NCBI GenBank assembly: GCA_944383265.1
Contig: CALWOX010000009.1
Coordinates: 60,321 to 124,320, forward strand
Length of the DNA: 64,000 nt
From: an uncultured Lachnospiraceae bacterium
GTDB lineage: Bacteria > Bacillota > Clostridia > Lachnospirales > Lachnospiraceae
Direction of reading: 5' to 3'
This document shows positions 1-8,616 of the stretch, piece after piece. The first letter of the stretch is position 1, and each line of letters opens with the position of its first letter. The notes below the pieces were generated by a model. The model was not told where the DNA came from. It did not search any database and saw only the letters and a list, made by a program, of their open reading frames with translations. A program made the translations under genes and the position numbers.

Positions 1-705
1 GTAAACGGTATAGATTATGTGGAATTCGACCCGGATACGGATAAATATATTCCCGTTCACTATAACGCCAAAAACTTCAGAAAGCTTAAGGTAAAGAACA
101 AGACCTTCCTTCAGGAGAGGCTGGGGCTTCCCAAGGATGAAGGGAAGTTTATGATAGGTATAGTTTCAAGGCTTACAGACCAAAAGGGCCTTGACCTTGT
201 GCAGTGCGTCATGGAGGAGCTATGCAACGACGATCTGCAGTTTGTGGTACTGGGAACAGGCGATGAGAAATATGAGAACATGTTCAGGCACTTTGACTGG
301 AAGTATCATGACAGAGTATCGGCTCAGATATACTACTCGGATGAGGTAGCCCATTATATTTATGCGGGCTGCGATGCTTACCTTATGCCGTCGCTCTTTG
401 AGCCCTGCGGACTTTCACAGCTCATTGCCCTGAGATACGGAACTATCCCTATAGTCAGAGAGACCGGAGGACTTAAGGATACTGTAGAACCCTACAATGA
501 ATTTGCGGGGACAGGAACAGGCTTCTCCTTTGCGAACTATAACGCTCATGAGATGCTTTCAATAATCAACTATGCAAAGGATGTATATTACAATAAAAAG
601 CGAGAGTGGAACAAGATAATAGACAGAGCCATGGCAAAGGATTTCTCATGGAGAGCTTCCGCAAAGAAGTATGAGGAGCTCTATTCATGGCTTACATCAT
701 TCTGA
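1..705 (+). CDS. glgA: glycogen synthase, C-terminal part (cut by window start)
   Basis: Transfers glucose from ADP-glucose to the non-reducing end of an alpha-1,4-glucan in cytosolic glycogen synthesis. The reading frame is open from base 1, so the N-terminal half lies outside the window; about 234 residues remain. What is visible is the C-terminal GT-B half of a GT5 enzyme: GIVSRLTDQKGLDL (start of the nucleotide-sugar domain), then SLFEPCGLSQL and RETGGLKDTV, the acceptor and donor binding signature typical of bacterial GlgA. The frame ends normally at TGA. The next gene starts 24 bp downstream. Assignment of the visible part is firm; the missing half cannot be judged. Confidence 0.93.
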   Translation, partial: VNGIDYVEFDPDTDKYIPVHYNAKNFRKLKVKNKTFLQERLGLPKDEGKFMIGIVSRLTDQKGLDLVQCVMEELCNDDLQFVVLGTGDEKYENMFRHFDWKYHDRVSAQIYYSDEVAHYIYAGCDAYLMPSLFEPCGLSQLIALRYGTIPIVRETGGLKDTVEPYNEFAGTGTGFSFANYNAHEMLSIINYAKDVYYNKKREWNKIIDRAMAKDFSWRASAKKYEELYSWLTSF

Positions 706-729
706 TCTCAAAACACCGGGGAATAAAAG

Positions 730-1191
730 ATGACAGTTTTTCAGGAGATATTAGCTAATCATACTTTGATAAGCGCTGTGGCCGCATGGGTTATAGCGCA
801 GGTTTTAAAGACAATAATTGACTTCAGAGTATACAGGACCTTTCACCCTGACAGACTGACGGGATCGGGAGGAATGCCGAGCTCCCACTCGGCCTTTGTA
901 TGCGCTCTCGCCACCACGGCCCTCATGGAGTACGGGATTTCATCTTTTCAGTTTTCCGTGACCTTCGCCCTTGCGGCTATCGTCATGTACGATGCCACGG
1001 GTGTGAGATGGGAGACCGGAAAGCAGGCCAAGATATTAAACAGGATACTCCATGAAAATATCTTTGAGTGGAAGGGACAGATACTTGAGGAGAAGCTCAA
1101 GGAATATGTGGGGCATACTCCTCTGCAGGTATTTGCGGGAGCGCTGCTCGGAATAATCGTTGCCGCGGTTATAAACACCTTTCTCTATTAA
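730..1191 (+). CDS. divergent PAP2 family membrane protein (DUF212, YuiD-like)
   Basis: A 153-residue integral membrane protein of the DUF212 family, distantly related to PAP2 acid phosphatases. Signs are the early motif VIAQVLKTIIDF, the conserved GGMPSSHSAFVCAL segment (the SSHS resembles the PAP2 PSGH core), the family-typical VMYDATGVRWETGKQAKILN, and a C-terminal helix LLGIIVAAVINTFLY. No biochemical role is firmly established for the family. The ATG follows GGGGAATAAAAG. It lies between glgA and a lipoprotein gene with gaps of 24 and about 30 bp, so co-transcription is likely. Confidence 0.88.
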   Translation: MTVFQEILANHTLISAVAAWVIAQVLKTIIDFRVYRTFHPDRLTGSGGMPSSHSAFVCALATTALMEYGISSFQFSVTFALAAIVMYDATGVRWETGKQAKILNRILHENIFEWKGQILEEKLKEYVGHTPLQVFAGALLGIIVAAVINTFLY

Positions 1192-1221
1192 ATATCGGGA
1201 GGTTTGAGGAAAGCTTTATTG

Positions 1222-2220
1222 ATGACTGAAACAAAAGGGAAAAAGACAAAAAAGAAAAAACGCTTAATAAGTATTTCAGGGCTTGTCCTGCTTTCTTTAA
1301 TATCCGTGCTTTTGCTCAGTTCCTGCAAGGGAATAGAGCTTGAAAATAAGACGGTAGAGGTGGAGGGCTACACCGAAGCCCAGGCCATGATCATTGTAGC
1401 CAACGAGAGAAACCGATATCAAAATACTTATACGGATCAGATCTGGAATATAAAGGTGGACGGAGACGTAAGCTTTGACAAGTATCTTATAAGCTCCGTA
1501 AAAAGCTTCATGGAGCAGATAAAGCTCATAGACATGATGGCCGAGGAGAGGGGAGTGACCGTAACCAGCAAGGAGAGGGATCAGATAAGACAGCTTTCCG
1601 AAAGATACATGGAAGGCCTTACGGAAGCGGACAGAGATTATATAGGAGCGGACTTGGACGATGTCAACAAGGTATATACGGACTATTACCTTGCAAATAA
1701 GATGGCGGCTCTTTTGACCTCTTCGGCAGACTCCGAGATAAGCGATTCCGAGGCAAAGATAATACATGTTCAGCAGATAGTTACCGTCTCAGAGAAAAAG
1801 GCCATGGCCCTCTTAAAGAAGATCAAGATAGACGGCGAGGACTTCGGCACTATGGCGGCCAGGTACTCGGAGGACGATACTATAGATGTCACTCTTATGA
1901 GAGACAAGGAGGACGACCTGTACGAAAAGACAGCCTTTTCTCTTGAAGAAGGAGAGATTTCCAATATAGTCGAGCTTGACGGAAAGTACTATATAATAAA
2001 GTGCGTAGACGGATATGACGAGCAGGCGACGCTCATGAGAAAGGACAAGATCAGAAAGGCCATACTCAACAGGGAATTCCAGAAGACCTACAGCAGCTTT
2101 AAGGCTGAAAACAATATCAGGTTCGGTGAGAAATTTTGGAATAAAATTGATTTTTCCGAGGGAACGGACTCTCATGTTATGAATTTCTTCGACCTTTATG
2201 ACGAGACCTTTCCCGAATAG
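1222..2220 (+). CDS. lipoprotein with parvulin-type peptidyl-prolyl isomerase domain (PrsA/SurA-like)
   Basis: Probable membrane-anchored foldase acting on secreted proteins outside the membrane. The product has a Lys-rich start, a hydrophobic signal (residues about 15-34) and a lipobox ending L-S-S-C at Cys35. The middle is helical and resembles a SurA_N-type chaperone region. It is followed by a rotamase-like domain: IIHVQQIVT, then DFGTMAARYSED, then AFSLEEGEISNIVELDGKYYIIK, of which the last stretch is the usual parvulin ending. The ATG at 1222 is chosen because GAGGAAA sits 9 bases upstream; an in-frame TTG at 1204 would place the ribosome site inside the gene. The repeat within the rotamase domain is poorly conserved, so catalytic activity is unproven. 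Confidence 0.8.
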   Translation: MTETKGKKTKKKKRLISISGLVLLSLISVLLLSSCKGIELENKTVEVEGYTEAQAMIIVANERNRYQNTYTDQIWNIKVDGDVSFDKYLISSVKSFMEQIKLIDMMAEERGVTVTSKERDQIRQLSERYMEGLTEADRDYIGADLDDVNKVYTDYYLANKMAALLTSSADSEISDSEAKIIHVQQIVTVSEKKAMALLKKIKIDGEDFGTMAARYSEDDTIDVTLMRDKEDDLYEKTAFSLEEGEISNIVELDGKYYIIKCVDGYDEQATLMRKDKIRKAILNREFQKTYSSFKAENNIRFGEKFWNKIDFSEGTDSHVMNFFDLYDETFPE

Positions 2221-2302
2221 CCGGACATTTGCTTCCGGCTGTTCCTCAAGAAGTCTGAGACTTTAAATTAGATTTTAAAAGTTTATAAAAGTTTTATTAT
2301 TG

Positions 2303-2329
2303 TTAGCACTCTTTTAATAAGAGTGCTAT
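2303..2329 (+). promoter_or_regulatory. CIRCE operator (HrcA binding site)
   Basis: TTAGCACTC, a 9-base spacer, then GAGTGCTAT form the CIRCE inverted repeat with one mismatch in the last base of the second arm (consensus GAGTGCTAA). The last base is also the first base of the -35 hexamer of the htpG promoter. HrcA is known to repress groE and dnaK operons through this element; here the site implies heat and misfolding control of htpG. Confidence 0.93.
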
Positions 2330-2357
2330 TGACATTATAAAGGAGGCTTTTTATAAT
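2329..2357 (+). promoter_or_regulatory. consensus sigma-A promoter of htpG
   Basis: TTGACA (2329-2334) and TATAAT (2352-2357) match the sigma-A consensus at every position and are 17 bases apart. Transcription should start near 2364, leaving a leader of about 35 bases before the ATG at 2399. The -35 touches the CIRCE repeat, so bound HrcA would block polymerase. Confidence 0.9.
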
Positions 2358-2398
2358 TATTGACTGAAGACTTTGGAATATCGAAGGGAGTGATACTT

Positions 2399-4348
2399 AT
2401 GGCAAATGAAGAGTTCAAGGAGATGAGAGGAAGCCTCACCATAAACAGTGAGAACATATTTCCCATCATAAAAAAATGGCTTTATCAGGACCATGATATT
2501 TTTTACAGAGAGCTTATTTCAAACGGCTGCGACGCCGTAACAAAGCTTAAAAAGCTGGCTCTTATAGGAGAATATGACAAAAAAGATGAAAAATACAGGA
2601 TAGACGTATATGTTGATCCTGATGAAAAGACTATAACAGTATGTGATAACGGACTCGGAATGACAGCCGAGGAGGTAGATCAGTATATAAATCAGGTTGC
2701 ATTTTCGGGGGCTGCCGACTTTCTTAAAAAATATAAGGATAAGGCAAACAGTGACCAGATAATCGGACATTTCGGACTTGGCTTTTACTCTGCCTTTATG
2801 GTGGCGGACAAGGTCACTATAGACAGCCTTTCCTATAAGGCGGATGCTGTACCTGTACACTGGGAGTCCGACGGCGGAACAGAGTACACCATGACCGAAG
2901 GAAAGAGAGAGGGACACGGAACTACTGTAAAGCTCTATTTAAATGAAGACAGCCTTGAATTCTGCAACAGATATAAGGCCTATGAGGTAATAGACAAGTA
3001 CTGCGGCTTTATGCCTGTGGAGATCTATCTCCATGATGTGAAGGAGGAGGCCGAGAAGGCTAAAAAGGTCATGGAGGATGCGGGAAAGGATAATAAAGAT
3101 ACGGCAGAAAAGACCGAGCCCGAGGAGCCCAAGCCTGTAAATGACACCAATCCTTTGTGGAATGAGAATCCCTCAAAGGTAACGAAGGAGCAGTACACAG
3201 AGTTTTACCGCAAGGTATTTCATGACTACAGAGAGCCTCTTTTCCAGATACATCTTAACATGGACTATCCCTTTAACTTAAAGGGAATACTGTATTTCCC
3301 CAAGATAAACACAAAATACGACAATCTCGAGGGAACAATAAAACTCTACAATACTCAGGTATTTATCGCAGACAATATTAAAGAGGTCATCCCGGAGTAC
3401 CTTATGCTTTTAAAAGGTGTCATAGACTGCCCTGACCTGCCTCTTAACGTGTCCCGTTCCGCTCTTCAGAACGACGGCTTTGTAAAGAAGATATCCGATT
3501 ACATTACCAAAAAGGTGGCGGAAAAGCTCTCAGGAATGTTCAAGGTGGACAGAGAAGAGTACGAGAAATACTGGGATGACATAAGCCCATTCATCAAGTA
3601 CGGCTGCATAAAGGACAGCAAGTTCGGAGACAAGATGAAGGACGCCATCATATTTAAGGACCTTTCAGGAAAATATGTGACACTTCCGGAATATCTCGGA
3701 GCTGATGAGGAAAACGATGCAAAGCCCGAGGACAAGGAGCCTGAAAAGAAGAATGTATATTATGTGACTGACGAGAAGGAGCAGGCCCAGTACATAAACA
3801 TGTTCAAGAGGGAAGGCCTTAACGCTCTCATACTCGATCAGATAATAGACACTCCTTTCATAGGCTTTGAGGAGGAGAAAAACGAAAATGTAAGCTTCGT
3901 TCGAATCGACTCGGATCTCACAGATGCCGTAAGGGATGAAAACGCCGCCTGCGACGAGGAGAGCAAAAAGCTTGACGAGAAGCTCTGCGCTCTCTTTAAG
4001 AAGGTACTTGGAAACGACAAACTCAATGTGAAGGCAGAGAGCCTTAAAAATGATGAGGTTGCGGCTATGATGACCATGTCCGAGGAGGGCCGACGCATGC
4101 AGGAGATGATGAAGATGTATGCCATGTACGGAATGCCTGCAGAGGAGCTTTCGGACAAGGATCTCACGCTGATACTCAACAAGAACAACAAGCTTGTTAA
4201 AAAGCTCATGGACGAGACGGAAACAGATACGACAGACATGATAGTAAAGCAGCTCTACGACCTTGCTTATCTGTCCCACGGAAACCTTTCTCCCGAGAGG
4301 ATGACTGATTTTATAAAGAGAAGTCAGGAGCTTATGCTGAAGCTTTGA
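2399..4348 (+). CDS. htpG: molecular chaperone HtpG (Hsp90)
   Basis: ATP-dependent cytosolic Hsp90 chaperone, 649 residues. The N-terminal GHKL ATPase shows RELISNGCDA, DNGLGM and GHFGLGFYSAFMVADKV. A charged, Lys/Glu-rich linker follows (about residues 215-255), then the middle domain with PLNVSRSALQ and a C-terminal dimerisation region. The ATG at 2399 is preceded by AAGGGAG. An upstream in-frame TTG at 2360 lies before the predicted transcription start and cannot be used. The gene is a single unit: CIRCE and promoter upstream, strong terminator downstream. CIRCE control of htpG differs from Bacillus subtilis, where htpG is not an HrcA target. Confidence 0.97.
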   Translation: MANEEFKEMRGSLTINSENIFPIIKKWLYQDHDIFYRELISNGCDAVTKLKKLALIGEYDKKDEKYRIDVYVDPDEKTITVCDNGLGMTAEEVDQYINQVAFSGAADFLKKYKDKANSDQIIGHFGLGFYSAFMVADKVTIDSLSYKADAVPVHWESDGGTEYTMTEGKREGHGTTVKLYLNEDSLEFCNRYKAYEVIDKYCGFMPVEIYLHDVKEEAEKAKKVMEDAGKDNKDTAEKTEPEEPKPVNDTNPLWNENPSKVTKEQYTEFYRKVFHDYREPLFQIHLNMDYPFNLKGILYFPKINTKYDNLEGTIKLYNTQVFIADNIKEVIPEYLMLLKGVIDCPDLPLNVSRSALQNDGFVKKISDYITKKVAEKLSGMFKVDREEYEKYWDDISPFIKYGCIKDSKFGDKMKDAIIFKDLSGKYVTLPEYLGADEENDAKPEDKEPEKKNVYYVTDEKEQAQYINMFKREGLNALILDQIIDTPFIGFEEEKNENVSFVRIDSDLTDAVRDENAACDEESKKLDEKLCALFKKVLGNDKLNVKAESLKNDEVAAMMTMSEEGRRMQEMMKMYAMYGMPAEELSDKDLTLILNKNNKLVKKLMDETETDTTDMIVKQLYDLAYLSHGNLSPERMTDFIKRSQELMLKL

Positions 4349-4412
4349 CAGAGCTCTTATAAAGCCTAAAACAGATATAAACAGGGTATAAAAAAATATA
4401 AATACAGCAAAA

Positions 4413-4455
4413 CCCCGAGGAACGGCCTTAAAGGTTAATACCTCGGGGCCTTTTT
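4413..4455 (+). terminator. rho-independent terminator after htpG
   Basis: CCCCGAGG (4413-4420) pairs with CCTCGGGG (4441-4448), followed by GCC and five T. Confidence 0.88.
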
Positions 4456-4527
4456 ATATAATGCCGTATTTTTAAAGCACTTTCCTATAGTTTCCTTGAG
4501 GTAACCATAGTACAATATTGTGCTTAC

Positions 4528-4556
4528 TTTACACTTGGAAAATCAGGGCTTATCAT
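4528..4556 (+). promoter_or_regulatory. predicted promoter of the macrodomain-sirtuin pair
   Basis: TTTACA (4528-4533), a 17-base spacer, then TATCAT (4551-4556), about 42 bases upstream of the macrodomain gene ATG. It follows the htpG terminator, so the pair is probably transcribed independently of htpG. Confidence 0.6.
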
Positions 4557-4597
4557 ATCATTAAGCGCACATCATAAAAAATGCGGGAGGCGAAGTA

Positions 4598-5371
4598 ATG
4601 ACACATTCACAGGAAAGACTATACCTTATAAGAGAGCTTATGAGAGAAAGCGGGGAATTTGAAAATAAACAGGTGCCTGAGGATGATGAAGGACAAAAAC
4701 GGCTTTTAAGGGCGCTCTTTAATGTGAGAGACCCAAGGCCCATCTCCGAAGAATTTTTAAGGATACAGGACTCATACCTGACAGAGGAGACAAAGCTTAA
4801 GGGGATAGTGGATATAGGCTGTACGGAGTCCTTTGAAGGCGGGATACATTTGTGGCAGGGTGATATAACAAGACTTTCATGTGACGCAATAGTAAACGCC
4901 GCCAACAGTCAGCTGCTCGGCTGCTTTATTCCATGCCACGGCTGCATAGATAATGCTATCCATTCAGCCGCGGGAGTACAGCTCAGGCTTGAATGCTATG
5001 ATCTTATGAAAAAGCAGGGATACCCGGAGCCTGTGGGACGGGCAAAGATTACGGCTGCTTATAATCTTCCTTGCCGCTATGTGATACATACTGTAGGTCC
5101 CTATGTGTCAGGAACTGTCACAGATGAGGACAGGCGGCTTCTTGAGAACTGCTACCTTTCCTGCCTTGAGCTTTCTCGGGAAAAGGGAATAAAAAGCATA
5201 GCTTTTTGCTGCATCTCCACGGGAGAATTTCACTTCCCCAACGAGAAGGCCGCAAGGATAGCGGTAAACACAGTTAAAAATTTCAGAGAAAAAAATTCAG
5301 ATTGCCCGGAGGTGATATTTAATGTCTTTAAGGACAGGGACCTTGAGATATACAGAAAGCTGCTCGGATAA
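4598..5371 (+). CDS. zinc-type macrodomain protein-ADP-ribose hydrolase
   Basis: Predicted to remove ADP-ribose from proteins modified by the sirtuin encoded next to it. The 257-residue product has a helical N-terminal extension (about 1-75), then a macrodomain: LWQGDITRLSCDAIVNAANS binds the ADP-ribose, and LLGCFIPCHGCIDNAIHSAAG (in two parts, residues 106-126) holds the family zinc ligands, probably Cys109, His114 and Cys116. ISTGEFHFPNEKAA is the second substrate loop. GGGAGG sits ahead of the ATG. The 3' end overlaps the sirtuin gene by 50 bases. Zinc macrodomains of this type are known to accompany class M sirtuins in staphylococci and streptococci. Confidence 0.92.
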   Translation: MTHSQERLYLIRELMRESGEFENKQVPEDDEGQKRLLRALFNVRDPRPISEEFLRIQDSYLTEETKLKGIVDIGCTESFEGGIHLWQGDITRLSCDAIVNAANSQLLGCFIPCHGCIDNAIHSAAGVQLRLECYDLMKKQGYPEPVGRAKITAAYNLPCRYVIHTVGPYVSGTVTDEDRRLLENCYLSCLELSREKGIKSIAFCCISTGEFHFPNEKAARIAVNTVKNFREKNSDCPEVIFNVFKDRDLEIYRKLLG

Positions 5372-6251
5372 AGACGAGAGCATAAAAAAGCTGAAGGAAG
5401 CGCTTTATAACTGCGACGCTATTATAATAGGGGCGGGCTCGGGGCTTTCGACCTCTGCGGGATTTACTTATTCGGGGGAGAGATTTGAAAAGACCTTCCC
5501 GGACTTTATAAAAAAATACGGCTTTAGTGATATGTATACCGCGGGCTTTTACAGATTTGAAAAACTTGAGGAATACTGGGCATATTGGAGCAGGCAGATA
5601 TACATAAACCGCTATCAGGATCCTCCTAAGCCTGTTTACAAGAGACTTTTGGAGCTTGTAAAAGATAAGGATCATTTTGTCATAACCACAAATGTGGATC
5701 ACTGCTTTCAGAAGGCGGGCTTTGACAAGGAAAGGCTTTTTTATACACAGGGAGACTACGGACTCCTCCGGTGCTCTGTTCCCTGCCATGACAGTACCTA
5801 TGATAATGAAGAGATAGTGTTTAAAATGCTGGATGCTCAAGGGATAAGGCGGAGCGAGAATGGAGAGCTTGAATTACCCTCGGGAGATGCACTTAAGACT
5901 GTCGTGCCTTCAGAGCTTGTGCCCCGATGCCCGAAATGCGGAGAGCCCATGAGCACAAACCTGAGAGTGGACGGAAGCTTTGTTGAGGATAAGTATTGGC
6001 ACAAAGCTATGGAAAGATATGAGTCATTTATTGAGGCTCATAAAAATGCTAAGATCCTTTTCCTTGAGCTTGGAGTGGGAGGGAACACCCCCGGTATCAT
6101 CAAGTACCCGTTTTGGCGTATGACAAAGATGATGCCCTCGGCGCGATATGTAAGTGTGAATTTGAATGAGTCATATCTGCCCTCTGACCTATCCGATAGG
6201 GGCACATGCATCAAGGGCGACATAGGCGAGATAATTGAGCTTATAGCTTAG
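5322..6251 (+). CDS. class M sirtuin (SirTM-type), predicted protein ADP-ribosyltransferase
   Basis: A 309-residue Sir2-fold protein. It shows the NAD-binding GAGSGLSTSAG (37-47), TTNVDH (122-127), and two Cys pairs that can bind zinc (Cys151/Cys155, Cys203/Cys206). Where classical sirtuins have the catalytic HG, this protein has Q143-G in YTQGDYG. SirTM enzymes are known for this His-to-Gln change and for ADP-ribosylating rather than deacetylating. A very strong GGAGGTGAT lies 5-8 bases before the ATG at 5322, inside the macrodomain gene, which fixes the start and implies coupled translation. The usual SirTM partners, a GcvH-like lipoyl carrier and a lipoate ligase, are not in the window, so its substrate is unknown. 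Confidence 0.92.
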   Translation: MSLRTGTLRYTESCSDKDESIKKLKEALYNCDAIIIGAGSGLSTSAGFTYSGERFEKTFPDFIKKYGFSDMYTAGFYRFEKLEEYWAYWSRQIYINRYQDPPKPVYKRLLELVKDKDHFVITTNVDHCFQKAGFDKERLFYTQGDYGLLRCSVPCHDSTYDNEEIVFKMLDAQGIRRSENGELELPSGDALKTVVPSELVPRCPKCGEPMSTNLRVDGSFVEDKYWHKAMERYESFIEAHKNAKILFLELGVGGNTPGIIKYPFWRMTKMMPSARYVSVNLNESYLPSDLSDRGTCIKGDIGEIIELIA

Positions 6252-6317
6252 CATGATTTTTATGATTTACAACAGCCTGCCGCAGCTTTTCTTTCTGTAC
6301 ACAAAGACAGAGCTTTA

Positions 6318-6326
6318 TGCTATAAT
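6318..6326 (+). promoter_or_regulatory. extended -10 promoter element of galK
   Basis: TGC directly followed by TATAAT (6321-6326), 40 bases before the galK ATG. No good -35 is seen at 17 bases (TACACA), which fits an extended -10 promoter. Confidence 0.5.
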
Positions 6327-6365
6327 GTCTTAGAATTATTTAAAAATGTTCGGAGGGAAGCTCTT

Positions 6366-7649
6366 ATGAATATTGAAGAAAGCCTTGGAATGCTTGATAC
6401 AGAGAAGGGAACGGATGTCCTTCATAAAATATACGGAAATGACGCCGAAAAGGAAAAGAAGAGATATGAGAAGGTGCTCGCGGGATACAAAGAAAGCTTT
6501 GGCGATAATGAGATAAAGCTTTTCACATCTCCCGGAAGGACCGAGGTTTGCGGAAACCACACAGACCACAATCACGGAAAGGTACTTGCAGGATCAATAA
6601 ATCTTGACTGCGTATGTGCTGCCGGAAAGAACGGGACAGAAAAGATAAATATCATCTCGGAAAGCTTTAATCAGAAATTTACCATAGACCTCTCCGATCT
6701 TTCCGAAGGTCAGAGACATTCCGGAACAGTGGAGCTCACAAAGGGAATAGTAAAGGCCTTTGAAAATGAGGGCTTTAAGGCAGGCGGCTTTGATGCGTAT
6801 ATCACAAGCAATGTAATCGCCTCCGCAGGAGTAAGCTCAAGCGCATCCTACGAGATGCTTATATGCTCTGTGATAAACGAGCTTTTTAATGACGGGAAAA
6901 CAGATGTGGTGAGATATGCACATATGGGCAAATACTCAGAGAATGTCTATTGGAAGAAGGCGTCAGGTCTTATGGACCAGATGGCCTGCGCTGTGGGAGG
7001 ACTTATCGCTCTTGATTTTGAAAATCCCGAGGCGCCTTCTGTAGAAAAGGTGGATTTTGATTTCGGATCCAAAAATTATGACATGATCATGGTTCAGACC
7101 GGAAAGGGACATGCGGATCTCTCCGAGGAGTATTCATCTATCCCTGCGGAGATGAAGAAGGTGGCGGAGTTCTTCAAAAAGAGCTGTCTCAGGGAGCTTT
7201 CCGAGGAGGAGCTTTTGGAGCATATCCCGGAGGTAAGAAGCTTTGCGGGAGACAGAGCTGTAATGAGAGCACTTCATTTCTTTGAGGAAAACAAAAGGGT
7301 TGACAGAGCTGTGGAGGCTCTTACAAAAAATGATTTTGATTCAGCCTTAAAGGTAATAACGGAATCCGGTAATTCCTCATGGAAGTGGCTTCAGAACGTA
7401 TATGTTACGGGAGCAAAGGAGGAGCAGGGAATATGCGTTGCCCTTGCACTTACGGAGATATATCTCTCAAAGCTCGGAAAGGGAGCCTGCCGAGTAAACG
7501 GGGGAGGCTTTGCGGGAGTCATTCAGGTATTCGTACCTCATGAAGCGGCAGAGGACTATGTTTCATATATAGACAAGGCAATGGGCGAGGGCTCGGCTCA
7601 TGTAATGAAGATAAGAAGTGTCGGAGCTGTGTGCCTTGACAGGATTTAA
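6366..7649 (+). CDS. galK: galactokinase (GHMP kinase)
   Basis: Phosphorylates galactose to galactose-1-phosphate, the first Leloir step, in the cytosol. The 427-residue product has the three GHMP motifs: GRTEVCGNHTDHNHG (about 57-71) at the sugar site, SAGVSSSAS as the ATP loop, and RVNGGGFAGVIQVF near the C-terminus. The N-terminal 55 residues and the GRTEVCGNH form (usual GalK: GRVNLIGEH) mark a Clostridia-type variant; a related GHMP sugar kinase is possible. GGAGGGAAG lies ahead of the ATG. No galT or galE is adjacent. A terminator follows at once, so it is a single-gene unit. Confidence 0.87.
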   Translation: MNIEESLGMLDTEKGTDVLHKIYGNDAEKEKKRYEKVLAGYKESFGDNEIKLFTSPGRTEVCGNHTDHNHGKVLAGSINLDCVCAAGKNGTEKINIISESFNQKFTIDLSDLSEGQRHSGTVELTKGIVKAFENEGFKAGGFDAYITSNVIASAGVSSSASYEMLICSVINELFNDGKTDVVRYAHMGKYSENVYWKKASGLMDQMACAVGGLIALDFENPEAPSVEKVDFDFGSKNYDMIMVQTGKGHADLSEEYSSIPAEMKKVAEFFKKSCLRELSEEELLEHIPEVRSFAGDRAVMRALHFFEENKRVDRAVEALTKNDFDSALKVITESGNSSWKWLQNVYVTGAKEEQGICVALALTEIYLSKLGKGACRVNGGGFAGVIQVFVPHEAAEDYVSYIDKAMGEGSAHVMKIRSVGAVCLDRI

Positions 7650-7660
7650 GGTAAAATTAT

Positions 7661-7689
7661 GGCGGAATAATCTGTGTATTCCGCCTTTT
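7661..7689 (+). terminator. rho-independent terminator after galK
   Basis: GGCGGAATA (7661-7669) pairs perfectly with TATTCCGCC (7677-7685), followed by TTTT. Confidence 0.85.
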
Positions 7690-7707
7690 ATGTGTTAATA
7701 TAGGCCT

Positions 7708-8616
7708 ATGGATATAATCAGAGAAAAATTACCGACCAAAATAATAAGGGTATTGGTTCCTCTTATAATCTACATAGCGGTGACCTTTGTATCGGCCCTG
7801 AGCTTCAGCATACTTTTGTCCCTTTTGTCCTCGGCTCTTGTGCTGTACGGATTTTCAGGAATATCCGAGCCTGATATAATAATGCTTGTAAACAGCGCCT
7901 CCGCTCTTGTGGTCTCGGTAATACTTTGGATACTCTATAACAACGATAAAAAGCTTAGAGTGGTAATTGAGGACTCCGATGCCCTGACTGATGGGGACGA
8001 TACTGTCAAAGAAAAGGGGCTTTTGATACTTTGCGGGCTTTTGGTATGCATCTTCGGAAATTATCTTATAAATCTCCTTCCGGTGCTGCAAATGTCAGAG
8101 AGCTTTCAGGAGGTCAATGACGCCATAAGCAATTCGAATATTATTGTGGCGCTTGTATCGACAATAGTCGTCGCCCCTATATCCGAGGAGCTTTTGATAA
8201 GAGGACTTTTTTTCAGGAGGCTGAGAGATTATAACGGCTTTATTGTTTCAGCCCTTATATCCTCGGCGGTTTTCGGGGTCATACATATGAACATAGTTCA
8301 GGGTATATACGCCTTTGTGGCGGGAATGGCCTTTGCCTTTATATATGAGAGATACCAATCTGTGAAAGCCTCAATGATCTGTCATGCCGCTGCCAATGCA
8401 GGCTCCTTCCTTTTGGGGATACTGTTTTTGGTGACAGGAGAGAGCAGGATAGCATTGATCCTTGTAATGGCGGTATCACTTCTGCTTTTGATCGCAGTGC
8501 TCAGGCTTATATACATCAAAGTGCCATACAGAAAAATAGTTTATATAAGGAACATAACAGGCAACGACAACACAAATAATGCGGAGGAAACAATACCGCA
8601 GCAAGGAGAAGACTGA
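7708..8616 (+). CDS. CPBP family intramembrane glutamic protease
   Basis: Polytopic membrane protein of 302 residues with several hydrophobic spans. The CPBP/Abi catalytic signature is clear: E160-E161-L-L-I-R165 (the EExxxR motif), then FGVIHMN with His193, and HAAAN near residue 228. Members are related to CAAX prenyl proteases and cleave within membranes; in Firmicutes some act in bacteriocin immunity, but nothing here points to a substrate. The gene runs into the glycosyltransferase gene with a TGATG stop-start overlap, so the two are translationally coupled. The ribosome site at the ATG is weak. Confidence 0.88.
   Translation: MDIIREKLPTKIIRVLVPLIIYIAVTFVSALSFSILLSLLSSALVLYGFSGISEPDIIMLVNSASALVVSVILWILYNNDKKLRVVIEDSDALTDGDDTVKEKGLLILCGLLVCIFGNYLINLLPVLQMSESFQEVNDAISNSNIIVALVSTIVVAPISEELLIRGLFFRRLRDYNGFIVSALISSAVFGVIHMNIVQGIYAFVAGMAFAFIYERYQSVKASMICHAAANAGSFLLGILFLVTGESRIALILVMAVSLLLLIAVLRLIYIKVPYRKIVYIRNITGNDNTNNAEETIPQQGED

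Noticed and set aside
2360..2401. Earlier TTG start for htpG
   Set aside because: It lies before the predicted transcription start and the added residues do not resemble HtpG.
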